Shown here piece by piece: positions 56,265 to 64,000 of a DNA stretch of 64,000 nucleotides. How positions within the stretch are numbered: the stretch's first letter is position 1; each line of letters begins with the position of its first letter. The stretch lies in assembly GCF_021049285.1 (NCBI RefSeq), contig NZ_CP088017.1, positions 3,049,380-3,113,379 of the forward strand, read 5' to 3'. The notes beneath the pieces were generated by a model that searched no databases, was not told the origin of the DNA, and saw nothing but the letters and a program-made list of their open reading frames with translations. This DNA comes from Ruania halotolerans. GTDB taxonomy: Bacteria; Actinomycetota; Actinomycetes; Actinomycetales; Beutenbergiaceae. A program made the translations under genes and the position numbers.

Positions 56265-57460
56265 CAGCTGCTCCTCCCATCACCGATCGGGAAGTACGGC
56301 GAACCGCCCCCGAACAGCCCCGATCCGGGCCGCCTCGTCCTGGGGCGTGGCATTGCAGGCGGCTCGTCCGGCGTCCCGCCGTCGGATGAGCCCTGAGGAG
56401 GTGCGATGGACGGGTCCTCGTGCGGATCCGACGCCGTGCCCAGGTCCACCACATCGGAGAAGCCGCGCAACGCCGTCACCCCCCGCTGGATGCGGGCCCG
56501 TTCACCGGTGAGCTCCAGGGTAAGCGAGCCGTACGGGCGCTGCGCGACCTCGGTGATCCCGCCGAAAACCACCGTGGAGTCGACTCCAACCTCGCGCAAC
56601 ACCTGATTCATCGTGGCCGTGGAGTGCCCGGCATCGTCCACGCCCACCGTCACCAACCGGCCCGGATGCCGCGCCCGCAGACGTTCCAGCACGTCCGCCG
56701 CCGGGCGGTCCTTGAGTGCCGAGGCCACGAATCGGCGACTCACCACGTGCTGCGGAGCGGAGAAGACCCGGTAGGTGTCATCCAACTCGACCACCCGGCC
56801 GTGTTCCATCACCGCCACGCGATCGCAGAGGGAGCGCACCACATCCATCTCGTGGGTGATCACCACGACCGTGATGCCCAGCTCCGTGTTCACCCGCCGC
56901 AACAGCGCCAGCACGTCTTGCGTGGTCTCCGGGTCGAGCGCACTGGTGCACTCATCGGCGAGTAGGATGCGCGGATTCGTGGCCAGCGCTCGGGCGATGC
57001 CCACCCGCTGCTTCTGACCGCCAGAGAGCTTGGCCGGGTAGACGTGCGCCTTGTCCGAGATTCCGACGAACTCCAGCAACTCGGCCACTCGCGCGGCCCG
57101 CTCGGCCTTCGGCCAGCCGGCCACCTCCAGCGGGTAGGAAACGTTCTTTGCCACGGTCCGCGAGCCGAGCAGGTTGAACTGCTGGAAGATCATCCCGATT
57201 CCGGCGCGGACCTGCCGCAACCGAGACTCAGCCAGCGTAGTCAGATCCACTCCGTCGACCACCACCGAGCCGGAGGTGGCTGGCTCCAGGGCGTTGATGA
57301 GCCGGACCAGGGTGCTCTTGCCTGCGCCGGAGTACCCGATCACACCGAAGATCTCGCCTTCGGTGATGTCGAAGGTGACACCATCCACCGCGTGGACGTC
57401 ACCGCTGCGTGCGGTGAACACCTTGCTCGCCTCTCGCAAAGCGATGATCGGTTCACTCAT
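56264..57460 (-). CDS. metN: Methionine ABC transporter ATPase with NIL domain
   Basis: The 398-residue protein has Walker A (GYSGAGKST), the signature LSGGQKQRVGIARAL and Walker B (ILLADECTSALD). A NIL domain at about 270-345 senses methionine in the cell and shuts off transport. After it comes a Pro/Gly-rich tail of about 50 residues that is not usual for MetN. metI overlaps its stop by one base. A palindrome separates it from metQ. Confidence 0.9.
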   Translation of the reverse strand: MSEPIIALREASKVFTARSGDVHAVDGVTFDITEGEIFGVIGYSGAGKSTLVRLINALEPATSGSVVVDGVDLTTLAESRLRQVRAGIGMIFQQFNLLGSRTVAKNVSYPLEVAGWPKAERAARVAELLEFVGISDKAHVYPAKLSGGQKQRVGIARALATNPRILLADECTSALDPETTQDVLALLRRVNTELGITVVVITHEMDVVRSLCDRVAVMEHGRVVELDDTYRVFSAPQHVVSRRFVASALKDRPAADVLERLRARHPGRLVTVGVDDAGHSTATMNQVLREVGVDSTVVFGGITEVAQRPYGSLTLELTGERARIQRGVTALRGFSDVVDLGTASDPHEDPSIAPPQGSSDGGTPDEPPAMPRPRTRRPGSGLFGGGSPYFPIGDGRSS

Positions 57461-57483
57461 TCGGTCTCCTCGAGCCCGCTGCG

Positions 57484-57508
57484 CTGGCCGGGTGAGTCAC
57501 CCGGCCAG
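57484..57508 (-). terminator. Palindrome between metQ and metN
   Basis: CTGGCCGGGTGA and TCACCCGGCCAG face each other around one base, making a perfect 25-base palindrome. It lies 20 bases after the metQ stop and 24 bases before metN. It could end part of the transcripts, so that more MetQ than MetN is made, or stabilise the metQ 3' end. Confidence 0.5.
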
Positions 57509-57527
57509 CAGTGTGGCAGTCGTGTCA

Positions 57528-58427
57528 TTACTCGGAGAAGTCGCTCTCGATCTGGGCGAGGATCTCCTGTAGTTCGTCGGCCGGGTTGTCGACGAACACC
57601 GCACTCTCACCCGAGGACTCGAAGGCCGCTTCCTCCACTTCCGGGGTGTGGTAGAGCTCCACAAGCTGGGCAAAGGTCTCATTCTCGGCCTCGTCGGCAC
57701 TGGACACCCAGATGTTGATGTACGGCGCCGCGGCGTCCGAGGCCGGGTCATCGGAGAAGATCGCATCCTCGGCCACCAAGCCGGCATCAGCCACGAAGTC
57801 GTTGTTGATGATGGAGGCGGCCACGTCCTGCAGGGCCAGGGCCGTCTGCGCTGCGTCCACGGGTGTCACGCTCACGCGGGACTCGGCGGCGATCACGTCG
57901 GCCGGTGTGGAGAAGGCGCTACCGCCACCGTCGAGGGTGAGCAGGCCCGCCTCCTGCAACACGAGGAGCGCACGTGCCTGGTTGGTCTCATCGTTCGGGA
58001 TGGCGATCTCGGAGCCTTCCGGGATCTCGTCCACGTTCGCGTGCTCCAGCGAGAACAAGCTCAGCGGGTACACGGCGGTGGCGCCGATCGGGGTGAGGTC
58101 ACTGTCAGTGTTCACGTTGTACTTGGCCAGGAACTGCAGGTGCTGAAACTGGTTCAGGTCCAGGTCGCCGTCGGTCAGGCCCTGGTTCGGGAGCTGGTAG
58201 TCGGAGAAGTTCACCATCTCCACGGTGATCCCCTCGTCGGCGGCGGCGGCCTCAAAGACTTCCCACTGCGGTTCTGCGGAATTGACCACACCAATACGGA
58301 TGGGATCGTCCTCGGAACCGGAAGCTGCGCCGTCGGCGGCATCGGCACCGCCACAGGCGGCGAGGGTGAGGGCCGCAGTGGCGGCCAGAGCGGTGGCGCC
58401 GAGGTGGCGGCGGGACAGCGTGGACAT
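57528..58427 (-). CDS. metQ: Methionine-binding lipoprotein (NlpA family)
   Basis: ATG 58427 has GGAAAGG upstream and gives 299 residues. A signal peptide with two adjacent arginines (SRRHLGATALAATAALTL) ends at lipobox LAAC. The NlpA pattern includes IRIGVVNSAEPQWEVFEAAA, then VEMVNFSDYQLPNQGLTDGD and LDLNQFQHLQFL. It delivers methionine to the MetNI transporter. It has a 240-base leader upstream on the same strand. Confidence 0.88.
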   Translation of the reverse strand: MSTLSRRHLGATALAATAALTLAACGGADAADGAASGSEDDPIRIGVVNSAEPQWEVFEAAAADEGITVEMVNFSDYQLPNQGLTDGDLDLNQFQHLQFLAKYNVNTDSDLTPIGATAVYPLSLFSLEHANVDEIPEGSEIAIPNDETNQARALLVLQEAGLLTLDGGGSAFSTPADVIAAESRVSVTPVDAAQTALALQDVAASIINNDFVADAGLVAEDAIFSDDPASDAAAPYINIWVSSADEAENETFAQLVELYHTPEVEEAAFESSGESAVFVDNPADELQEILAQIESDFSE

Positions 58428-58522
58428 AGGTGAACCTTTCCGAGGTGGGGGCATGAGCGAGGCGGGAGGCAGGCGTGTGCCTCCGTGGCCGCAGCGCGGC
58501 GAGATCAACGTCTCCGGCAGCG

Positions 58523-58563
58523 GGGCTGTTCAGCCCTGCATTCGCCCGGCGGCACGAACAGCC
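58523..58563 (-). promoter_or_regulatory. Candidate attenuator in the metQ leader
   Basis: Read on the minus strand, GGCTGTTC (58563-58556) can pair with GAACAGCC (58531-58524), or the second arm can instead fold by itself as GGGCT-GAAC-AGCCC (58536-58523). The two states exclude each other, as in attenuators. The leader runs from 58667 to 58428 between the sigma factor stop and metQ. I saw no match to known SAM riboswitch cores. Confidence 0.35.
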
Positions 58564-58667
58564 GGGACACGAGCGGTACGGGAGAACGGAGCCATGGCCC
58601 ACATCTTCGCTGCCGAGCCAACGGTCGGCCCAATCGACCGGGTTCACGTCCACACTCTGGGACAACC

Positions 58668-59546
58668 CTAGATCTGGTGCGGCGGTGCAGGCAGGTCCAT
58701 CGTTGCCAAGCGGATCGGGTCGACCAGCGCTACGACGTCTGCGATCCGGCCCTCAACCACAGTGCAGGCCATCACGCTGATCGGTTGACCGCCCCGTCCC
58801 CAGGTGAGGATTCCCGGCTCACCGTTGACCAGCACCCGGCGCGCGATCACCGCGGCACGGCGTCCGCGCTGAGCCGCCTCCACGACGTCGGCGGCGCCGA
58901 GATGCTCGATCGTGCCGCGCGGGGTGTAGGAACGCCACGTCACCTCGGGGTCGAGCACTTTCAACAATCCCTCGAAGTCCCCCTCGCGCGCGGCCGCGAG
59001 GAAGGCATCGACCACCTCCCTCTGTTCCTGGCGCTTCGCAGTGGATCTCGGTGCGCCGCGCACCTTCCGCCGCGCGCGACTGGCCAGCATCTTGGCGGCA
59101 TCGGTGGACTTGCCGAGGATCTGGCCGATCTCAACGAATGACACTGCGAAGACGTCGTGCAGGACGAAAGCCAGACGTTCGTCGGGCCGCAGCGTCTCCA
59201 GGACCACCAGCAGTGCCACGCCCACCGAGTCCGCCAGAACCGCACTCTCCTCGGGCGTGTCGTCGGCATCCTCGGTGACGACAAACTCCGGGAGCTGGGC
59301 ATCGTAGGACGCCTCCTGCTTGGCTTGACGCGAGCGCAGCACATCGAGGCAGACCCGGCCCACGACCGTGGTCAGCCACCCCCCAAGGTTGTCGATGGTG
59401 TGGGCGTCCTGACGGGCCAGCCGCAGCCATGCCTCCTGCACGGCGTCTTCAGCGTCGGCCCGGGACCCGAGCATCCGGTGGGCCATCGCAATCAGGCGCT
59501 CGCGCTCACGCTCGAACGCCTGGGTCGGGACAGCGTCGGGAGTCAT
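58668..59546 (-). CDS. ECF sigma factor with SnoaL-like domain (SigJ type)
   Basis: ATG 59546 follows GGAAGG and gives 292 residues. Sigma region 2 (AHRMLGSRADAEDAVQEAWL) and region 4 (FVEIGQILGKSTDAAKMLAS) are followed by a SnoaL_2-like domain (about 180-285: EQREVVDAFLAAAREGDFEG). SigJ-type factors have no separate anti-sigma; the SnoaL part may regulate activity. It is divergent from a DoxX gene, 78 bases apart, which it may control. Confidence 0.88.
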   Translation of the reverse strand: MTPDAVPTQAFERERERLIAMAHRMLGSRADAEDAVQEAWLRLARQDAHTIDNLGGWLTTVVGRVCLDVLRSRQAKQEASYDAQLPEFVVTEDADDTPEESAVLADSVGVALLVVLETLRPDERLAFVLHDVFAVSFVEIGQILGKSTDAAKMLASRARRKVRGAPRSTAKRQEQREVVDAFLAAAREGDFEGLLKVLDPEVTWRSYTPRGTIEHLGAADVVEAAQRGRRAAVIARRVLVNGEPGILTWGRGGQPISVMACTVVEGRIADVVALVDPIRLATMDLPAPPHQI

Positions 59547-59624
59547 GACAGTTACCTTCCGTGGCCGAGATCCGTCATGGATATGACGAGCCCGCGAGGG
59601 CTGAGGTAACACCAAGGAGGATAT

Positions 59625-60011
59625 ATGCACACCGCTCTGTGGATCGTGGCCGGGGTACTGGCCGCTGCCTATCTGTTCGGCGGCGGCAGTCAACTACTGA
59701 TGACGAAGGAGAAATACCGCTCCTTCGGCCGAAGCCAGCACTGGGTCGACGAGTTCAGCGCCGGCCACATCAAGGCCATCGGCGCGATCAAGATCGTGGG
59801 TGCGCTGGGATTGGTCCTGCCCGCAGCGGTCGGCATCGCGCCGTTCCTGGTCCCCATCGCAGCAACCGGGCTGATGCTGGTGATGGCCGGTGCAGCGACG
59901 ACGCGGTTCCGTCGCAGCGAGTGGACGTACCTCGTCGGCGACCTGGTCTACCTGTCCCTGTTCGCTTTCGTGGCCTGGGGCCGCTTTGTGCTTGTGCCGT
60001 TCGGCTCGTGA
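59625..60011 (+). CDS. DoxX-family membrane protein
   Basis: The 128-residue protein has four predicted membrane helices. DoxX_2 features are YLFGGGSQLLMTKEKYRSFG, KAIGAIKIVGALGLVLPA and the final helix (DLVYLSLFAFVAWGRFV). An AAGGAGG box with four bases of spacing precedes ATG 59625. DoxX proteins are linked to thiol or oxidative stress. The divergent SigJ-like sigma factor is the likely regulator. Confidence 0.85.
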   Translation: MHTALWIVAGVLAAAYLFGGGSQLLMTKEKYRSFGRSQHWVDEFSAGHIKAIGAIKIVGALGLVLPAAVGIAPFLVPIAATGLMLVMAGAATTRFRRSEWTYLVGDLVYLSLFAFVAWGRFVLVPFGS

Positions 60012-60023
60012 GTTGGGCCGGAC

Positions 60024-61187
60024 TCAGATCGCGCGGCTCAGGCTGCGCCGCAGCAGCAGCGACCCCAGGAGGAGGGCTCCGGCGGCGAAACCTGCGAGCA
60101 CGCCCAGGTACGGGAGGATCTCCACCAACCCAGCGTCGTGTCGTTGCACCTCGGCGAACGCTCGGTATCCCCACCCATGAGGGGTGAACGAGCTGACCGT
60201 ACGCAGGGCGTCCGGGAAGAGCTCCTGCGGGAACATGCACCCGCCGAGCGCCGCCAGCACCAGGGAGACTCCCACCCCGAGCCCGCTGGCCGCGCCCTCG
60301 TTGTCGAGCAGCGAACCGATCACCATCGCGAACCCGGCGGCCACCACGGCGAATACCGCCACCACCGTCAGGGCGACCGGCAGACTTCCCCAGGTCACTC
60401 CGAACAGCAGGGACGTGCCGGCCATCACGTACGCGCCCTGGAAAGCAGCGATCGTCCACCTGCCGAGAGCCTGTCCAGCCACCACGCTTCCCGTGCCCAC
60501 CGGTGCCGCCAAAGTGCGCGCGATCACGCCGCCGCGGCGTGCCTCGATCAGCGTGCCGGAGCCGGCCAGTGCCGCCATGAACACGAACAGCAGCACCTGC
60601 GAGGCCGCGCCAACGTCGAAGCCTGTGGCTCCGGCGAACGCCTGGCTGATCCCGCTGGTGTCCTCCACCTCAACCTGAAGCGAAGGCACCGTACTCTCGG
60701 CAGTCTCAAGCGCCTGTTCGGCCGTCTCCGGTGCCGCACCGGCGTCCTCCAGCGACGCCACCTGCGCACGGGTCGCGGCCAATTCGTTCAATGCGGTCTG
60801 CACCCGTTGCGCAGCAGTCTGCGCCCCATTGGTGGAGGCCTGGATCACCTCCACCTGCACCGGATCTCCGCCCTCATAGGCGGCCACGTCATCAGCCGAG
60901 ATGACGATGGCCACATCGGCCCGCCCCCTGGCGAGCGCCTCACCGGCTTCCTCAGCCCCGGACGGATCCACCGTCACATCGGCAGCCGTGAGTGCAGCCT
61001 CCAGGTCCTGACCAAGAGTGGACTCCGTCTCGGTCAGCAACACCCGCCCGTTGCTCGCCCCTCCACCGAACTGCACGCCGATCACCACCACCAGCAGCAG
61101 CGGGAAGACAAAGGTGAAGAAGATGTTCGACCTGTCCCGCATGAACCTGCGCAACTCCACACCCGCGATTGCACCAACGATCCTCAT
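60024..61187 (-). CDS. ABC-2 type exporter permease
   Basis: ATG 61187 gives 387 residues and overlaps the preceding permease gene by ATGA. One N-terminal helix (FFTFVFPLLLVVVIGVQFGG) leads to an outer domain (about 45-190) and then five helices including ATGFDVGAASQVLLFVFMAAL and a short C-terminal helix. Together with the next two genes upstream it makes a drug- or lipid-type exporter. Translation from upstream starts on this strand looks random. Confidence 0.85.
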   Translation of the reverse strand: MRIVGAIAGVELRRFMRDRSNIFFTFVFPLLLVVVIGVQFGGGASNGRVLLTETESTLGQDLEAALTAADVTVDPSGAEEAGEALARGRADVAIVISADDVAAYEGGDPVQVEVIQASTNGAQTAAQRVQTALNELAATRAQVASLEDAGAAPETAEQALETAESTVPSLQVEVEDTSGISQAFAGATGFDVGAASQVLLFVFMAALAGSGTLIEARRGGVIARTLAAPVGTGSVVAGQALGRWTIAAFQGAYVMAGTSLLFGVTWGSLPVALTVVAVFAVVAAGFAMVIGSLLDNEGAASGLGVGVSLVLAALGGCMFPQELFPDALRTVSSFTPHGWGYRAFAEVQRHDAGLVEILPYLGVLAGFAAGALLLGSLLLRRSLSRAI

Positions 61188-62347
61188 CGCGATGCCCCCC
61201 GGTCCGGAATCAGCCGGGAGGCCAGCAGGCACACCGCGGCGAAGGCAAGCAACGTCAGCACCGGCACGGTCAGATCGGCCAGTTCTCCGCCGCCTGCGGT
61301 GATCCCGAGCCCGCGGGTGAACGCGGCGATCGGATTCGCGTCGAGCACCGCACCTGCCGCGCCACTCGCGGCGATCGGGAAGAACGCTCCACCGGACATC
61401 CCGAGCACCAGCGCGAGGATGGTCTGCACGATGTTCGCCTGCTCGGCCGTGCGGGCGAGGCGAACCACGATGAAGGTCAACGAGGTCGCAGCCGCCACCG
61501 CGCAGCACACGAGCACGGCCACGGCGCCCGCCGCACCGAAAGAGACCCCGAACAGCAAGGACCCGGCCGTCAGCAGCACTGCAGTTGCCAGCACCCCGAG
61601 CACGAACGAGGCGAGCGCCTTGGCGATCACGATCGAGCCGGGCGGTATGGGCATCGATCGCAGCCGGGCCAGCGTGCCGTTCTCCCGTTCGGCCACCATG
61701 GAAAGCACCCCGAAACCGACCGTGAACATCAAGAACAGTCCGGCCTGCCCGGCGATCAGCGCCCCACCTGCGCTGAGTTGCTGGTCGGAGGCCTGCCCGG
61801 GCTGGGCCGTGATCGCACCAGCTGCGTCCAACTCGTTCTGCGCCAGCTCGCCGGCTATCTCAGGGCCCAATCCTGCCTCGACGGCCGCGGCGGCGGTGAC
61901 GCTACGCGCCCGCAGTTCGCCGAGCAGCCCGTCGGTGATGGCGATCAGCACGTTCGTGGAAAGGCCTGCGCCGTCGCCGGTGACCATCCGCACCGAATGC
62001 CCGGTACCTGAGCGCAGGTCCTCGGTCAGCCCGGGCGGGATGATCAGTCCTACATCTGCCTCACCGGCGTCCACCGCGGCACGCGGGTCCTCGGAGTCGG
62101 TGGCGCTCACCTGGAACGCGCTCAGTCCGGTCAAGCTCGAGACCACCACCCCGGCGAGTTCGTCGTCAGGGTCCACGGAGACGGCCATCGACACCGGTTC
62201 CAGTTCAATGTCATCGGCGCCCGTAGGAATGACCAGGTTCAGCACCGACATCAACGCCAACGGCACTGCGAGGGAGAAGATCAACACCGACTTGTCCCGC
62301 AGCCGCTGTTTCAGGTCCTTGACGACCATCGTCCATACTGCACGCAT
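61184..62347 (-). CDS. ABC-2 type exporter permease, second subunit
   Basis: The 387-residue protein has the same topology: one N-terminal helix (KSVLIFSLAVPLALMSVLNL), an outer domain of about 130 residues, then five helices (AGQAGLFLMFTVGFGVLSMV and onward). The ATPase gene ends 3 bases upstream of it. The two permeases probably form a heterodimer. Confidence 0.87.
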   Translation of the reverse strand: MRAVWTMVVKDLKQRLRDKSVLIFSLAVPLALMSVLNLVIPTGADDIELEPVSMAVSVDPDDELAGVVVSSLTGLSAFQVSATDSEDPRAAVDAGEADVGLIIPPGLTEDLRSGTGHSVRMVTGDGAGLSTNVLIAITDGLLGELRARSVTAAAAVEAGLGPEIAGELAQNELDAAGAITAQPGQASDQQLSAGGALIAGQAGLFLMFTVGFGVLSMVAERENGTLARLRSMPIPPGSIVIAKALASFVLGVLATAVLLTAGSLLFGVSFGAAGAVAVLVCCAVAAATSLTFIVVRLARTAEQANIVQTILALVLGMSGGAFFPIAASGAAGAVLDANPIAAFTRGLGITAGGGELADLTVPVLTLLAFAAVCLLASRLIPDRGASR

Positions 62348-62350
62348 CGA

Positions 62351-63337
62351 TCAGTCCCGCAACGCCTTGCCGGTGAGGTGCAAGAAGACCTGTTCCAGGT
62401 CCGGCCGGGTGATCTCGACGTCCGCCAGCTCGAGATGGGCACTGGCCGCCGTCACGATGGCCGCGAGCGCCGACGGCGCGTCCGTGACGGTCACCAGCAG
62501 ATCAGCGGTGCCGGCGTCGGCACGCTCCACACCGCGCACCTGTGCCACGGCGGCGGCCGCCGCGTTCAGATCGCCGGCCCCGGCCAGGCGCACCTGGTCG
62601 GAGGAGCCGACGAGACGGATCAGCTCGGATCGGGTGCCGGCCGCCTGGATCCGCCCCGAGTCAATGATCGCGATCCGGTCACAGAGGCGCTCGGCCTCCT
62701 CCATGTAGTGCGTCGTGTACAGCACCGCCATCCCCTCACCGGAGAGCGCCTCCACGGATTCGAGGATGGCGTTGCGCGACTGCGGATCAACTCCGACGGT
62801 GGGTTCGTCGAGGATGAGCAGCGAGGGGCGGTGCAGCAGCCCGACGGCGATGTTCAGCCGCCGCTTCATCCCACCGGAGTATTCCTTCACCGGATCCTTG
62901 GCCCTGTCGGCGAGGCCGACGACGTCCAGCACCTCATCCACGCGGCGCTTCAGGTCCGCTCCTCGCAGCCCCTGCAGAGTTCCGAAGTAGCGCAGGTTCT
63001 CCCGGCCCTTCAGATCCGCGTACAGAGCGAGGTCCTGTGGGACCAGTCCGATGTGGCGTTTCACTCCGACGGCGGCCGGACCGATCCGCTCGCCCGCCAC
63101 CTCGATCGTGCCACGATCTGGCGCAAGGAGCCCGGCAATCATCGTGATCGTGGTGGTCTTGCCGGCGCCGTTGGGTCCGAGCAGCCCGAAAGTCTCCCCG
63201 GCGCGGATGGTGAGGGAAACGCCGTCGACGGCTTTGAGGTCACCAAAAGTACGTTCGACGTCGGTGACGACGAGCACATCCTGGACCGCCGTCGTCGTTG
63301 TGGTCCCGGGCCGGTCGCCCACCTGGTGAGCCGCCAT
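62351..63337 (-). CDS. ABC-2 exporter ATPase (DrrA/NatA type)
   Basis: ATG 63337 gives 328 residues. Walker A (GPNGAGKTT), the signature YSGGMKRRLNIAVGLL and Walker B (LLILDEPTVGVD) are intact. The C-terminal 80 residues form the small domain seen in DrrA-like proteins. It supplies energy to the two permeases downstream. Residues before the methionine in the longer frame look like non-coding DNA. Confidence 0.9.
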   Translation of the reverse strand: MAAHQVGDRPGTTTTTAVQDVLVVTDVERTFGDLKAVDGVSLTIRAGETFGLLGPNGAGKTTTITMIAGLLAPDRGTIEVAGERIGPAAVGVKRHIGLVPQDLALYADLKGRENLRYFGTLQGLRGADLKRRVDEVLDVVGLADRAKDPVKEYSGGMKRRLNIAVGLLHRPSLLILDEPTVGVDPQSRNAILESVEALSGEGMAVLYTTHYMEEAERLCDRIAIIDSGRIQAAGTRSELIRLVGSSDQVRLAGAGDLNAAAAAVAQVRGVERADAGTADLLVTVTDAPSALAAIVTAASAHLELADVEITRPDLEQVFLHLTGKALRD

Positions 63338-63419
63338 GAAGGTCCCCTTCTCGTTCGCTGGGATCATCCTGGCACAGTGCGTGCCCACCCCCGGAACCGG
63401 GCAACGGCGGGTGCACCGG

Positions 63420-64000
63420 TCAGCGCACGTATCTCGTAGCCGGCGGCGGCGCCCCCGCAAAGTCCCACCGGGTGCCCGTGGTGGCCATCGCGTCCCGGAT
63501 CACGGCCCGGCGGCGCACCGATTCCCGAGTCGCGGTGTCCAAGGCGATCGGGTCGAACTGGTCCAGCAAGAGCGCGTGCATGCGCTCCAGATCGGCCGCG
63601 CGCTCCGGATCTCCTGCCAGGTCGTGCCGTTCCCCCGGGTCGCCGGCCAGGTCGAAGAGCTGCCGGTCATGACCGTGCACGTACACATACTTCAGGGTGC
63701 CCGAGCGAACCATGTACCCGGAGGCGTGCACCTTCTCCACGTGATACTCCGAGTAGATTGCCTCCCGGTCCCACGGTTCGCCGTCCAGTAGGGGCACAAG
63801 GCTGGCTCCGTGCATGGGGGTGCGCTGGCCCTGTGGCACCTGTGCCAGGTCGAGGATCGTGGGCGCGAGGTCCACCAGAGTGACCGGCTCGGCGCACCGC
63901 CGTCCAGGGTTCTGCTCCCCCGGGCGGGTGATGAGCAAGGGCACCCGGACCGACCATTCGTAGAAGCACCGCTTCTGCACCATGCGACGCTCGCCCAGCA
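63420..64000 (-). CDS. Choline-sulfatase-like sulfatase, C-terminal part
   Basis: The frame is open to the window edge and gives 193 residues of the end of an alkaline-phosphatase-fold sulfatase. LGERRMVQKRCFYEWSVRVP is the typical late segment of choline-sulfatase-type enzymes, as is ATILDLAQVPQGQR-like spacing (here APTILDLAQVPQGQR). The end, VIRDAMATTGTRWDFAGAPP then ATRYVR, fits the choline-sulfatase C-terminal domain. The CxPxR motif that receives formylglycine would be outside the window. The enzyme at 25417-26412 could install it. Confidence 0.75.
   Translation of the reverse strand, partial: LGERRMVQKRCFYEWSVRVPLLITRPGEQNPGRRCAEPVTLVDLAPTILDLAQVPQGQRTPMHGASLVPLLDGEPWDREAIYSEYHVEKVHASGYMVRSGTLKYVYVHGHDRQLFDLAGDPGERHDLAGDPERAADLERMHALLLDQFDPIALDTATRESVRRRAVIRDAMATTGTRWDFAGAPPPATRYVR

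Noticed and set aside
58428-58667. SAM-I, SAM-II or SAM-IV riboswitch in the metQ leader
   Set aside because: No conserved core sequence of these classes was found by eye; only the mutually exclusive hairpins are reported.

Overview
The window is high-GC DNA from an actinomycete, most likely of the order Micrococcales. Three things point there: a WhiB1-type iron-sulfur regulator next to a PdtaS-type kinase (the Mycobacterium tuberculosis gene order), ECF sigma factors of actinobacterial type, and strong G/C bias at third codon positions. No rRNA, tRNA, insertion sequence or CRISPR array was found.

Bases 1 to about 10,400 are an accessory island of prophage debris and possible defence genes. 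It holds the end of an endolysin, an apparently frameshifted r1t-type holin, a ClpP/SppA-like protease (SDH_sah family) with a small partner, a zinc-finger/HTH protein, fragments of a lost TAD pilus locus, an AlbA_2/Schlafen-type protein followed by two unknown genes, a 25-residue membrane peptide, an AbiTii-type abortive infection protein, and an HK97 capsid gene that has lost its middle.

Bases 10,400-13,000 carry a DHA2 drug exporter divergent from an HxlR regulator. Bases 13,200-25,000 are a cell-surface region. Two ECF sigma factors, each fused to a zinc-binding anti-sigma-like segment, a membrane segment and an outside Ig-like part, flank a DUF3467 protein and a TetR regulator. Next comes a sortase-anchored protein of about 2,130 residues built from repeats of about 150 residues.

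Bases 25,400-38,400 are mixed chromosomal genes: formylglycine-generating enzyme, an SRAP-domain protein, a NarL-type two-component system, an amino acid permease, an FAD/Rieske oxidoreductase, a zinc alcohol dehydrogenase, an epimerase-like protein with a long tail, a STAS protein with an unknown partner, and a GAF-ANTAR antiterminator. Bases 38,500-41,900 are a MacB/FtsX-type ABC exporter. Bases 42,000-48,800 are a carbohydrate locus: a ROK regulator divergent from a Tat-lipoprotein ABC importer and two Gfo/Idh/MocA dehydrogenases.

Bases 49,000-64,000 hold a solitary FHA-FtsK/EccC-like ATPase, WhiB1, a GNAT acetyltransferase, PdtaS, a MetNIQ methionine importer with a leader that may switch between two hairpins, a SigJ-like sigma factor divergent from DoxX, an ABC-2 exporter of one ATPase and two permeases, and the end of a choline-sulfatase-like sulfatase. 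The formylglycine enzyme at 25.4-26.4 kb could mature that sulfatase. The start sites given differ in many cases from the longest open frame and were chosen by ribosome-binding site, overlap with the previous gene, or family N-terminus.
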